NCBI GenBank assembly: GCA_964608325.1
Contig: CAZSMX010000005.1
Span: forward strand, 1 to 64,000
DNA length: 64,000 bases
DNA from: CAZRVH01 sp964608325
Lineage (GTDB): Bacteria > Patescibacteriota > Gracilibacteria > Peribacterales > Peribacteraceae
Direction of reading: 5' to 3'
Below the pieces are notes generated by a model that was not told the origin of the DNA, ran no database searches, and saw nothing but the letters and a program-made list of their open reading frames with translations. Below are positions 25,456 to 33,781 of the stretch, one piece after another. The first letter of the stretch is position 1. Every line of letters begins with the position of its first letter. The position numbers and the translations under genes are program-made.

Positions 25456-26652
25456 ATGGACGATCAGCTCCAGCTTGACCGCCAACTCACGGAATTCTTC
25501 GCCCAGGCGAAGGCAACATCCCTCACGCCCGATGAGCGTGAGTTCTGTCGGTTCGCGATCGAATCGCATTTGATGGCGCAATCCGTAAGTCTCACTGAAG
25601 CGGGACGTCTTGATGGTATGGCACACGGACGGCAAACATCGGGGGCACCGGACCTCTTCCTGGATGAGAAAGAGAAGAGGCACGTGCGCAAGAACATCGT
25701 TTCGTTCATGCAGCAGAATCCGCGCTACGTTCCGGATGCGGAGGTGCAGTCGTTCTCGTTCTACCGTATTTTCGAACTCGCGTTCCCGCGTTTCGCGCTG
25801 GGGGTGCTGATGTTCGTGGGAGTCGGCGCCGGCGTCACGTTCGCGTCGCAAGCGAGCGTGCCCGGAGATTTCCTGTATTCTTTCAAGGTGAACGTCTACG
25901 AGCCGATGGTGTCCAAGCTCGCGACGAGCGACACCTCGCAGGCCGCATGGGAAGCGCGCCGCGCGCAGAACAGGTTGAAGGAAGCTACGAAACTTGCCGC
26001 CGAATCCAAGCTGACAGAAGAAGCTGCCGCGCGCTTGCGTATTAGTTTCGAGAAGCACTTGGAGAAGACCCAGGAGAACATCAATATTTTGGCCGCCAAC
26101 GGCGACGAGGAAGTCGCGACGTCGATCCAAACGAACCTCGAGAAATATTTGGAATCCAACTCTTCCATCGTTCGCCAAATCGCGTCGGGTGGAGACGAGG
26201 ATCCTTCCATGGGGATCGCCGCCGCCGCGAGGGCAAAGGATTCAACCGATGATAAAGATGAAAAAGAAAAGGGGAACTCATCCGCCGCGCATCAGGACGC
26301 ATTGGTGAAGAAAGTTCAGACGATCCTGAATGCGGTCGCCGGTTCTTCCTCGTCCGATGCATCATCGTCAGTCGTAGTTACATCCAGTTCGAAGGCGAAA
26401 GGCGAGGATAAGAAAGACGGCGCATCATCCGCTGCATCATCCGAGCGCGCCGTGTCTTCCGCCAAGGAATCCCAGGCAAGCTCCGCCGTGTCGGCAATCA
26501 TCGATGTCGATACGGACGAAGAGGTCGAGGTGGATTTGGAGGCGAATCTCGGCGCACAGGCGTCGTCCGCCGCAGTGCTCGTTCCCGCGCTGTTCGAGGA
26601 CATCATGACGGCGACGAGTTCCGTGCCGCCGCTGCCGAATCTCCTGCCGTAA
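25456..26652 (+). CDS. Membrane protein with DUF5667-like domain, candidate anti-sigma partner
   Basis: The protein has 398 residues. A cytoplasmic N-terminal region of about 105 residues precedes one transmembrane helix (about 114-132, FALGVLMFVGVGAGVTFAS). Directly outside is the PGDFLYSFKVNVYEPM motif typical of DUF5667, then a Glu/Lys-rich helical hairpin (about 160-240). A Ser/Ala/Asp linker and an acidic stretch (DVDTDEEVEVDLE) end the protein. One-pass topology and position 56 bases after a sigma gene suggest it senses an envelope signal and restrains the sigma factor; this is inference. The leader before ATG 25456 is C-rich without a Shine-Dalgarno sequence. Confidence 0.75.
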   Translation: MDDQLQLDRQLTEFFAQAKATSLTPDEREFCRFAIESHLMAQSVSLTEAGRLDGMAHGRQTSGAPDLFLDEKEKRHVRKNIVSFMQQNPRYVPDAEVQSFSFYRIFELAFPRFALGVLMFVGVGAGVTFASQASVPGDFLYSFKVNVYEPMVSKLATSDTSQAAWEARRAQNRLKEATKLAAESKLTEEAAARLRISFEKHLEKTQENINILAANGDEEVATSIQTNLEKYLESNSSIVRQIASGGDEDPSMGIAAAARAKDSTDDKDEKEKGNSSAAHQDALVKKVQTILNAVAGSSSSDASSSVVVTSSSKAKGEDKKDGASSAASSERAVSSAKESQASSAVSAIIDVDTDEEVEVDLEANLGAQASSAAVLVPALFEDIMTATSSVPPLPNLLP

Positions 26653-26692
26653 TCGGTGGAGTCGCGCGGGGAATCCCCGTATGCTGTCCCGC

Positions 26693-27400
26693 ATGAAAGA
26701 CGCCAAGACAGCCGCCGGCGAACCGATCCGCATCAGCAGGTCGAAGGTGGAATTGTTCGTGGAGTGCCCGCGTTGTTTTTACTTGGACAAGGTCCGCGGC
26801 GTCGCACGGCCGGATTTCGCGACGTATTCGCTCAACCTCGCCGTCGACCATCTTTTGAAAAAAGAATTCGATACCTATCGCCTGAGCGAGGAAGCGCATC
26901 CGCTGATGTCGCTGTACGGAGTGGAAGCGGTTCCGTTCAAACATCGCGACCTGGATCAGTGGCGCACGAAAGGGATCGACGCGGTGCACGACGGATTGCT
27001 TCTCTTCGGCATCGTGGACGACGTATGGAAGCACGACGACGGCACGCTCGCGATCGTCGACTACAAGGCGACGAGTACGAATGCGGCCATCACGTTGGAC
27101 GGCGATTACCGCGCGGGGTACAAGCGGCAGCTGGAGTTCTACCAGTGGCTGTTCCGACACAACGGGTTCGACGTGTCCGACACCGGATACTTCGTGTTCG
27201 TGAACGCGGACAAGGAGAAAGACGCCTTCGATAAGAAACTGGAGTTCACGCCGCAGATTCTTTCGTACGAAGGGAACGGGGAGTGGATCGAAGACGCGCT
27301 GCAGGCGATCAAGGAATGCATCGAAAGCGACGTGCCTCCGCCCTCCTCGAACGGCTGCAAATGGTGCGCGTACAGAAAAAACGCGCTGCAGATCGAATAA
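26693..27400 (+). CDS. PD-(D/E)XK nuclease superfamily protein (Cas4/RecB-like)
   Basis: The protein has 235 residues. The nuclease core is readable: LLLFGIVDDVWKHD gives the Asp, and LAIVDYKAT gives the D-x-K motif, followed by a helix with YKRQLEFYQWLF. Two Cys pairs, ECPRCFYL near the N-terminus and CKWCAYRKN near the C-terminus, resemble the iron-sulfur ligands of Cas4/AddB-type nucleases, though with two CxxC pairs. No CRISPR array or cas gene is nearby, so a repair role is more likely. TATGCT (26680-26685) ends 7 bases before ATG 26693; the start at 26681 lies inside this element and is rejected. Confidence 0.82.
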   Translation: MKDAKTAAGEPIRISRSKVELFVECPRCFYLDKVRGVARPDFATYSLNLAVDHLLKKEFDTYRLSEEAHPLMSLYGVEAVPFKHRDLDQWRTKGIDAVHDGLLLFGIVDDVWKHDDGTLAIVDYKATSTNAAITLDGDYRAGYKRQLEFYQWLFRHNGFDVSDTGYFVFVNADKEKDAFDKKLEFTPQILSYEGNGEWIEDALQAIKECIESDVPPPSSNGCKWCAYRKNALQIE

Positions 27401-27420
27401 GAGCGCGAAAGCCTGGCGGA

Positions 27421-27446
27421 GCCACGTCATTCGAGAACGACGTGGC
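27421..27446 (-). repeat. Hairpin overlapping the 3' end of tRNA-Ser(GCT)
   Basis: GCCACGTC and GACGTGGC pair over 8 bases. The CCA end of tRNA-Ser(GCT) lies inside one arm. The sequence closely matches the hairpin at the end of tRNA-Gln (4339-4364). Confidence 0.6.
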
Positions 27447-27534
27447 GGAGAGGGAGGGATTCGAACCCTCGATACGGTTTTACCCGTATACCACATTAGC
27501 AGTGTGGTGCTTTCGGCCACTCAGCCACCTCTCC
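27443..27534 (-). tRNA. tRNA-Ser (anticodon GCT), CCA encoded
   Basis: A class II tRNA of 92 bases. The acceptor is GGAGAGG/CCTCTCC with discriminator G and CCA. The anticodon stem CCACA/TGTGG carries loop CTGCTAA. A long variable arm is present, and the T arm is GAGGG/CCCTC around TTCGAAT. Confidence 0.95.
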
Positions 27535-27587
27535 AGGCAGCGGGAGTATACGGATCCCTTCTTTGATTAAAAAGGGGAAATCCCGGT

Positions 27588-28124
27588 TTATGCCTTCGCC
27601 AGAAGCGATGTATCGATGCCGTTCACGGTCACCACGTCGAGCGTGTTTCCGTTCAGGTAGTAGGCCTGGGTGATGAAGGCGAGAATCTCGTCCGTCACGA
27701 GGACGCATCCCATACTCTCGTAGCGCTTCTCTTCCTCCAGCATCGTCGCGATCGACTTATGGGAGTGGATGCCATAGGAGGTGCGCTCGTCCTTGTAGTA
27801 GAGGCGTAGGAAGAGGCCTGTGGGGCCGAATGTCGTGCGATCCGGCTGGATATGCGTCGAAAGGACCGTCCAACGCCTGTTGGGCGTGGCGGCGTTATAG
27901 CTCAGGCCCAGGTAGCGTACGTAGCGCCTCTGGCCCGTTGCGACCTTAAACTCCATGTAGGAGCCATTATCATGCACCAGATAGCCCATATTCGCGCTCG
28001 TATCGACAATCAGGCGGTCTCCTTTCATGGAGATCCAGTTTTCCGGCGGAATAACCGGTGAATCGACCTGCGGAGCCGTCGCGGCAAGGGTAATACCGAA
28101 GAGGACAGAGAGGAGGTGTGTCAT
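27588..28124 (-). CDS. Exported L,D-transpeptidase-like (YkuD/ErfK) protein
   Basis: The protein has 178 residues. A short signal peptide (about 1-17) precedes a beta-rich domain. The C-terminal part has the transpeptidase signature in relaxed form: GIHSHKSI for the His, and RYESMGCVLVTDE for the Ser-x-Gly-Cys. It would cross-link or modify peptidoglycan outside the membrane. The spacing of His and Cys fits the family, but the His-Gly dipeptide and the Arg after Cys are not canonical. A TTGACT-like -35 and TATAGT/TAGTAT elements lie just upstream of ATG 28124 on the minus strand. Confidence 0.7.
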   Translation of the reverse strand: MTHLLSVLFGITLAATAPQVDSPVIPPENWISMKGDRLIVDTSANMGYLVHDNGSYMEFKVATGQRRYVRYLGLSYNAATPNRRWTVLSTHIQPDRTTFGPTGLFLRLYYKDERTSYGIHSHKSIATMLEEEKRYESMGCVLVTDEILAFITQAYYLNGNTLDVVTVNGIDTSLLAKA

Positions 28125-28313
28125 GGGTTTGTTATACTATAATAAATAGTAATAAAGTCAATGATACGGATGGCGTCAGAAAGCCAAAACAGACAACTTT
28201 AAAAGGGTCAGATTCCAGTTATTGAGTAACTTTTGTATGCAGGATTCAGAAGCACGGAATGACAAGCATAAAACATTGCTCCTGGGCGTTTCTACCCTAG
28301 ACTCGGGATACCC

Positions 28314-29213
28314 ATGGCGGATATGCGACACATACCGGTATTGCTCACGACCGTTCTCGATATTCTCGGGCCCCAGGCAGGGGATCGGGTATTGGACGTT
28401 ACTCTTGGTTTGGGCGGCCATTCCGAGGCTTTCCTGAAGGCGATAGGGCCGGCGGGACATTTGGTCGCATTGGATGCGGACGAAGAAAACATGCGTTTCG
28501 CCAAGGAGCGCCTGGCCCCCTTCGGCAATCAGGCGGAATTGCACCATATCAATTTCGGGGACGTGCGCTCCCAGGAGCTGGAACCGGTTGATATCGTATT
28601 CGCGGATCTCGGTCTCAGCTCTCCGCATATCGATAATGCCGAGCGCGGATTCTCCTTCCGTTTCGACGGTCCGTTGGACCTGCGCTTCGACCGATCGAGG
28701 GGCGAGACCGCTGCGGATCTCCTCGAACGGATTTCCCCGGAAGATTTGTATGTGGTATTTCGTAAGTACGGAGAGCTCCAGCAGTCCAACAGGCTTTCCA
28801 AGCTCCTCGCCGGCAAGCGGTGGGAGACGACGAGCGACGTGAAAAAGATCGTGGAAGAAGCGTACGGCTATCGCGCCAAGTCCGTATTGCCGCAGGTGTT
28901 CCAAGCACTGCGTATCGCAGTGAATGACGAACTCGGTGTTTTAACCGAGTTGTTGCATGCGGGACTGGATCTCTTGAAACCGGGTGGACGCATGGGAGTT
29001 CTCAGCTACCATTCACTCGAAGACCGCATGGTGAAACACTTGTTCCGCGAGGTCTGCACTCCGCTGAAGGATCCCGTCACCGGCAAGGTCGCGGTTCCCA
29101 GCGCATTCGAACTCGTCACGCCCAAGGCGATCGTTCCTTCCGACCAGGAAATCCAGGAAAACCAGCGCGCCCGCAGCGCGAAGTTCCGCGTCATCCGGAA
29201 GAAGCCGGAATAA
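28314..29213 (+). CDS. rsmH: 16S rRNA (cytosine(1402)-N(4))-methyltransferase
   Basis: The protein has 299 residues. RsmH methylates N4 of C1402 in the decoding centre. Motifs: HIPVLLTTVLDIL at the start, the SAM-binding DVTLGLGGHSEAFL, DLGLSSPHIDNAERGFSF, FQALRIAVNDELG, and LSYHSLEDRMVKHLF. The gene normally heads the division and cell-wall (dcw) cluster. Here it is followed by an FtsL-like gene, but mraZ, ftsI and mur genes are absent from the window. ATG 28314 is used; in-frame ATG 28323 is an alternative. TAGACT lies about 10 bases before the start. Confidence 0.95.
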   Translation: MADMRHIPVLLTTVLDILGPQAGDRVLDVTLGLGGHSEAFLKAIGPAGHLVALDADEENMRFAKERLAPFGNQAELHHINFGDVRSQELEPVDIVFADLGLSSPHIDNAERGFSFRFDGPLDLRFDRSRGETAADLLERISPEDLYVVFRKYGELQQSNRLSKLLAGKRWETTSDVKKIVEEAYGYRAKSVLPQVFQALRIAVNDELGVLTELLHAGLDLLKPGGRMGVLSYHSLEDRMVKHLFREVCTPLKDPVTGKVAVPSAFELVTPKAIVPSDQEIQENQRARSAKFRVIRKKPE

Positions 29214-29222
29214 TTTCCATCC

Positions 29223-29564
29223 ATGTTCCAACTTTTCTCGCCATCGGCAGTTACGCGCCGCTCATCCCTGGGAAAGCTGATCGACCAGAGTACTGTTTTG
29301 CTGATGGTGTGCATCGGATCGCTCATCCTGTTGCTCGCGCTTATGATCCTGTTCCACGAAAACGCCAACGCGACGAAGGGATACAGGTTGCGCACGTTGG
29401 AATACGAACGTTCGCAACTCCTGCTGGAAGAAGAGGTGCAAAAGATGCAGGTTGCCCAGCAACAGTCGTTGGAAACGCTTCAAAACGACCCGAAAATCGA
29501 AGCCATGATCCAAGCAAAACAGAAGTCGTACGTGATGGGGGAAAAGGAGATGGCGGCGCGTTGA
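29223..29564 (+). CDS. ftsL: FtsL-like small membrane coiled-coil protein
   Basis: The protein has 113 residues. A cytoplasmic stretch, one transmembrane helix (about 24-45, TVLLMVCIGSLILLLALMIL), then a Lys/Glu/Gln-rich coiled coil (about 50-105). Sequence is not conserved in this family, so the call rests on topology, size and position 9 bases after rsmH. FtsL/DivIC proteins link early and late divisome components. It may alternatively be an unrelated coiled-coil protein. Confidence 0.6.
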   Translation: MFQLFSPSAVTRRSSLGKLIDQSTVLLMVCIGSLILLLALMILFHENANATKGYRLRTLEYERSQLLLEEEVQKMQVAQQQSLETLQNDPKIEAMIQAKQKSYVMGEKEMAAR

Positions 29565-29653
29565 AATAACAGTATTCGTAAAATAGCCAATAGATACCTA
29601 ATTCGTATTTTTTTAAAGCCTTTTTGTTACTGGAAAAAAACGGATAAAAATGC

Positions 29654-29659
29654 TATAAT
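29654..29659 (+). promoter_or_regulatory. Consensus -10 element before the 12-repeat Cys-rich protein
   Basis: TGCTATAAT is an extended -10 with perfect TATAAT. The start codon follows after 9 bases. No convincing -35 is visible. Confidence 0.6.
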
Positions 29660-29668
29660 GAAAGGAAT

Positions 29669-31387
29669 ATGAAAAAGAAGACAGTGACGGCCAGCATCCA
29701 CTCAAAAATCGCCTTCGTCGCGGCTTTGGCTGTCGTTGGACTGTACATCGAGAGCGGTATCACCAATACGACCGCCGTGGTAATAAGCTGCGGTGACGGC
29801 AAGCTCACTCAAAACGAGCAGTGTGACGATGGCAATATCGCGAATTATGACGGATGCAACGATAGTTGTTACACCGAGCCGGGATATTCTTGTACGTCCG
29901 TTAAAAATGCGAAGAGCGTATGCACGTTGCCGAAATGCGGTGACGGTACTTTGGATATCGGAGAGGATTGCGATGATGGAAACAAGGAGGCGACCGATGC
30001 CTGTACGGCGACTTGCAAGACGGCGAAATGCGGTGACAAAGTTGTTCAAAAAGGCATTGAAGAATGCGACGATGGAAATTCCATTGAAACGGATGCATGC
30101 CTCAATAACTGCACAAAGCCTTTATGTGGAAACGGACGTATCGAAGGGAAGGAACAGTGTGACGACGGCAATAAGAGGGGGGATGACTCATGTTCGATAA
30201 CATGCACGATCCAGTCCACCTACTGCGGAAATTCACGATTGGATTCAGGCGAAGAATGCGATCTCGGTCTTCAAAACGGCTCTTCGCCGCTGTGTAACAG
30301 CGAGTGTAAAGTCCCGTACTGCGGGGATGGGTATGTCACGCCGAGTGCCGCTGAGGAATGCGAGCCGGAAAAGGCCAAGGATGGAAGCTTCTTGGAAGTG
30401 CAATGTGGCAAGACGTGCACTGTTCCTACCTGTTCCGAATCCGATCCGGATTCTTGTACCGGCGGATGCAAATGGAAAATCCTCCCCGCATGCCAAGCCT
30501 CGAGTGTTTCATCCAAGGCCGCAAGCGGTGCGACGCTTTCTTCCGCTTCCTCCTCTAGTTCATCCGGTTCGTTGAAAAGCTCATCTTCTTCCGGTTCGAT
30601 CGCATCCGTTGCGTCGGCCGCTGCCTCATCGATAGCTCTTTCTTCCGTTACTTCTTCTTCCGCGGAAAGCGTTGCTTCTTCCGCCCAGTCATCCTCGGAT
30701 GAGCCGGTCGATCTCTCCGCTGTTTGCGGCAACAACCTGAAGGAAGGCAAGGAGCAGTGCGATACCGGAGGAAGGAATTCCTTGCTTCCAAATGCGTGTC
30801 GCCCGGATTGCACCAATGCCAAATGCGGCGATGGAGTGGTGGATGCGAAGGAACAATGCGACGATGGATTGAAAAATTCCGATACGCTTCGCGACGCTTG
30901 CAGAACGAAATGCGTCAAACCTAAGTGCGGAGACGGCGTTGTCGATAACGGCGAAGCATGTGACGCGGGTGCGGAAAACTCCAATACCGCGCCCGATGCA
31001 TGTCGCAAGGATTGCAAGCGCGCGTTTTGCGGCGACGGAGTCGTAGACGCAGGCGAAGAATGCGACGGTAAGGGCAAGGAAACGGCGGCATGCACGCTTC
31101 AGTGTACAAAGCCGTACGTGCCGGTATGCGGTGACGGCAAAATGGAGGGTGCGGAAGAATGTGATGATGGAAACCTGGTGAACACCGATGAGTGTTCTGT
31201 GGAATGCAAGCTTCCTGTGTGTGGAAACAAGAAAATCGAAGCAAAGGAGGAATGTGACGATGGAAACGTTACAAGCGGCGACGGATGCAGCAATCTCTGC
31301 GTCGAGGAATGGTCCATAGGATCTTTCTTCCGTTGGTTGTTCGAATTATTCCTTATGCCGTTCACGTTCGCTACGGAGGGGCAGTAA
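29669..31387 (+). CDS. Exported protein with twelve DUF4215-type Cys repeats
   Basis: The protein has 572 residues. After a signal-like helix (about 13-30) come six Cys repeats (about 40-260) of the type CGDG..xxGExCDDGN..DxCxxxC, a Ser-rich linker (about 275-345), then six more repeats (about 350-540). The C-terminus is a hydrophobic, aromatic helix (FFRWLFELFLMPFTF) rather than a normal anchor. Disulfide or metal cross-linking of each repeat is expected from the family, which occurs in bacterial surface proteins. The repeat consensus matches that in the 4506-7052 protein. Function is unknown; a filament or adhesin role is inference. Confidence 0.85.
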   Translation: MKKKTVTASIHSKIAFVAALAVVGLYIESGITNTTAVVISCGDGKLTQNEQCDDGNIANYDGCNDSCYTEPGYSCTSVKNAKSVCTLPKCGDGTLDIGEDCDDGNKEATDACTATCKTAKCGDKVVQKGIEECDDGNSIETDACLNNCTKPLCGNGRIEGKEQCDDGNKRGDDSCSITCTIQSTYCGNSRLDSGEECDLGLQNGSSPLCNSECKVPYCGDGYVTPSAAEECEPEKAKDGSFLEVQCGKTCTVPTCSESDPDSCTGGCKWKILPACQASSVSSKAASGATLSSASSSSSSGSLKSSSSSGSIASVASAAASSIALSSVTSSSAESVASSAQSSSDEPVDLSAVCGNNLKEGKEQCDTGGRNSLLPNACRPDCTNAKCGDGVVDAKEQCDDGLKNSDTLRDACRTKCVKPKCGDGVVDNGEACDAGAENSNTAPDACRKDCKRAFCGDGVVDAGEECDGKGKETAACTLQCTKPYVPVCGDGKMEGAEECDDGNLVNTDECSVECKLPVCGNKKIEAKEECDDGNVTSGDGCSNLCVEEWSIGSFFRWLFELFLMPFTFATEGQ

Positions 31388-31504
31388 ACGCCTAACATGA
31401 TTGCTTGTCGCAATGGTTTCTTTTTGATGTAAAAAAGTCATCTTTTTCCATGCAAAAAAGGGGCGGCGTCGCTAGTTTGCTATCTCTACCTGTTCCCGTT
31501 CCAC

Positions 31505-31609
31505 ATGCTGTATCAGATTCTTCCGGTTCTGATCCTTGCAAACGCGGCGCTGCTGACCGTTACGCTGCGCTTGGCATTTGCTCCCGCCCGAAACGAAGGG
31601 GGGGAGTAA
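31505..31609 (+). CDS. Possible 34-aa membrane protein
   Basis: A short frame with one hydrophobic helix (YQILPVLILANAALLTVTLRL) and an acidic end. A pyrimidine-rich stretch (ctctacctgttcccgttccac) precedes ATG 31505, as at other leader-type genes. The same frame stays open and hydrophobic upstream (LVCYLYLFPFHM) without a start codon, so it could also be the remnant of a longer gene. This is the only coding signal seen in the 306-base gap 31388-31693. Confidence 0.35.
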   Translation: MLYQILPVLILANAALLTVTLRLAFAPARNEGGE

Positions 31610-31693
31610 GACGAATCAATCCTGGATGCGGTCATTTCCGCTACCAAAAAGCGGGAAGAATCAGTATGATGCCGGCTCTTTTCCCCCTTCCCA

Positions 31694-33145
31694 ATAGACC
31701 ACGGCGACGTCATCCTTCGGTTCCAGGACGTATCGTTCGAATACGATCATCATAAGCCCATCCTGAGTGAGGCGAGTTTTTCGGTGCGCGAGAACGCCAA
31801 GCTGACGATCATGGGGCAAAACGGCGCCGGCAAGAGCACCATCTTCAAGATGATCATGAAGGAATTGAAGCCCCAAGAAGGGGAGATCCACATCAAGAAA
31901 GGGGTCACGATCGGCATCGCCAAACAGGTGATCCCGCACGAAGACCTGGAGAAGTCGGTCCTTGAATTTTTCGAGGGTGCGTTTTCGGAGAAAATGTATG
32001 ACATCGAGCGCCACATCGCGAAGGTGTTGGACGCGGTGAACCTGAAGGCGCCGCTCGATAAGAAGATCTCCGCTTTCTCCGGCGGACAAAAGGCGCGCCT
32101 GCTCCTGGCGTTCGCGCTCATCCAGGAGCCGGATATCCTTCTCCTCGACGAACCGACGAATAACCTCGATAAGGCGGGCATCGACCATCTGACGGGGTTC
32201 CTGGTGATGTACGACAAGACGTGCATCGTCATTTCCCACGATGCGGACTTCCTGAATAGCTTCACGGAAGGCGTGCTCTACCTGGACGCGCACTCGCACA
32301 AGGTGGACCAGCACGTAGGCGATTACTTCGACGTGGTGGAGCGCATCCAGGAGCAGATCGAACGCGAACAGAGCCAGAACGCCCGCATGGAGAAGGACAT
32401 CCAGGACCAGAAGGACAAGATCAACTTCTTCTCGCATAAGGGGGGAAAGATGCGCAAGCTAGCGAGCAAGATGCGCGACGCGGTGGAAGAAGCGGAGGAG
32501 AACAAAGTCGACGTCCGTCGCGAGGACAAGACGATCCCGCCGTTCACCATCGACATCGCCGATTTCACGAAGCCGCTCGCGGAGATCACGTCCGTGACGA
32601 TCATGAAGGACCACAAGCCGACGAAGAAAAACGTCGCGGTTACCCTGCGCAAACGGCATCGGGTCCTCATCACGGGGCCCAACGGCATCGGCAAGAGCAC
32701 GCTTCTGGAGGCGATGGCCACGGGCAAGGAAAAGGGCGCCGTCATCACGCCGGGCGTCGTCGTCGGGTATTACCGCCAGGATTTCTCCGGCCTTCCGATG
32801 GACAAGACCGTGTATCAGATCCTGGAAGACGCGATGGAGAAACCGAACCACCAGGAAATCTACTCCATGGCCGCGCGCTTCCTGCTCCCGGGAGACAAGG
32901 TGCAGACGCCCGCCCGCGCTTTGTCGGAAGGGCAGAAAGGATTGCTCTGCTTTGCGCGTTTCATGTTGCTGAAACCGACGTTGCTCATCCTCGACGAACC
33001 GACCAACCACATCAATTTCCGACATATCCCGGTGATCGCCGAGGCGTTGAACAATTACAAAGGCGGCATGATCCTCGTCAGCCACGACCAGGAATTCCTG
33101 AAGAAGATCGAAATCGACGAGGAGTTGGACCTGGGGGCGTTGTGA
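31694..33145 (+). CDS. ABC-F family ATPase, apparently starting at AUA
   Basis: The protein has 483 residues with two ATPase domains and no membrane segments. Domain 1: GQNGAGKST, FSGGQKARLLLAF, ILLLDEPTNNLD. Domain 2: GPNGIGKST, LSEGQKG, LILDEPTNHI. A Lys/Glu linker of about 80 residues joins them, as in ABC-F translation factors. The frame codes convincingly upstream of the first normal start (GTG 31784): VILRFQDVSFEYDHHKPIL is the expected first beta-strand region. An in-frame TGA lies shortly before, and between them there is no ATG, GTG or TTG. ATA 31694 sits directly after a pyrimidine-rich leader and 22 bases after TATGAT (31666-31671), so it is the likely start. The role is ribosome-associated by family. 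Confidence 0.85.
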   Translation: MDHGDVILRFQDVSFEYDHHKPILSEASFSVRENAKLTIMGQNGAGKSTIFKMIMKELKPQEGEIHIKKGVTIGIAKQVIPHEDLEKSVLEFFEGAFSEKMYDIERHIAKVLDAVNLKAPLDKKISAFSGGQKARLLLAFALIQEPDILLLDEPTNNLDKAGIDHLTGFLVMYDKTCIVISHDADFLNSFTEGVLYLDAHSHKVDQHVGDYFDVVERIQEQIEREQSQNARMEKDIQDQKDKINFFSHKGGKMRKLASKMRDAVEEAEENKVDVRREDKTIPPFTIDIADFTKPLAEITSVTIMKDHKPTKKNVAVTLRKRHRVLITGPNGIGKSTLLEAMATGKEKGAVITPGVVVGYYRQDFSGLPMDKTVYQILEDAMEKPNHQEIYSMAARFLLPGDKVQTPARALSEGQKGLLCFARFMLLKPTLLILDEPTNHINFRHIPVIAEALNNYKGGMILVSHDQEFLKKIEIDEELDLGAL

Positions 33146-33148
33146 TGG

Positions 33149-33568
33149 TCATCCGTTGGCTTTCGTGTCGATCGTCTCCGAGAAGCGAAGCAAGTATCCG
33201 TCAGGATCTTGTAGCACGAACTGCCGGCATACGACGGTATCTTCCGTACGTCGGTAGTGCTTTTCCTCAAGGGGCGCGAAAAAAGCCTGGCCGGCCTTCG
33301 ATAATTTTTCGAATAATTCGGAAACATGGGTAGTCATGAATTGCATGTTTATTCCGCGTCCGAAAGGCTTTTGCAGTTCAGCGGTGTGCCACTGCTTATC
33401 CGCACCTATTTCTTCAAGCATAATCTGCGCTCCGTCTCGGGCGAGGAAGCAAAATTTCGCCTCCGGACGCTCGTAGAGAATCGTGAAGCCGAGTCCCTCG
33501 ATATAAAAACGCAGGGAATCGGCGAAGGACGAACAGTATAGGACGGGTACCAGTGGATTCTGTTTCAT
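33149..33568 (-). CDS. VOC (glyoxalase/bleomycin resistance) family protein
   Basis: The protein has 139 residues with the beta-alpha-beta-beta-beta pattern of vicinal oxygen chelate proteins: PVLYCSSFADSLRFYIEGLGF at the start and FVLQDPDGYLLRF near the end. Metal-ligand positions are only partly recognisable, so the substrate is unknown. TATGAT (33575-33580, other strand) ends 6 bases before ATG 33568, and the longer start at 33667 would run through it. It converges with the ABC-F gene with a 3-base gap. Confidence 0.82.
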   Translation of the reverse strand: MKQNPLVPVLYCSSFADSLRFYIEGLGFTILYERPEAKFCFLARDGAQIMLEEIGADKQWHTAELQKPFGRGINMQFMTTHVSELFEKLSKAGQAFFAPLEEKHYRRTEDTVVCRQFVLQDPDGYLLRFSETIDTKANG

Positions 33569-33610
33569 GCCGCGATCATAGCAAAAAATATTCTCCAACG
33601 AATCCTCGAC

Positions 33611-33625
33611 TCCAACTGAGCTACC
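33611..33625 (-). other. tRNA 5'-fragment remnant
   Basis: Fourteen bases (GGTAGCTCAGTTGG on the minus strand) match the 5' part of the adjacent tRNA-Arg, but nothing else of a tRNA follows. It lies just downstream of the tRNA. TGGTA here can also pair with TACCA at the tRNA 3' end. Confidence 0.5.
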
Positions 33626-33640
33626 AGTATACGGTGAAAA

Positions 33641-33718
33641 TGGTACCCCGGATTGGAATTGAACCAATGACCTGGAGCTTAGAAGGCTCCCGCTCTAATC
33701 CAACTGAGCTACCGGGGC
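33641..33718 (-). tRNA. tRNA-Arg (anticodon TCT), CCA encoded
   Basis: The acceptor GCCCCGG pairs with CCGGGGT (one G-T pair), discriminator A, CCA encoded. The anticodon stem GGAGC/GCTCC carries loop CTTCTAA. The T arm is ATTGG/CCAAT around TTCAATT. Confidence 0.95.
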
Positions 33719-33781
33719 ACAACTCCATTATAGCGATTTTACATGCTTTTTGCGATCCCAATTCATGCTATACTCCGTGCG

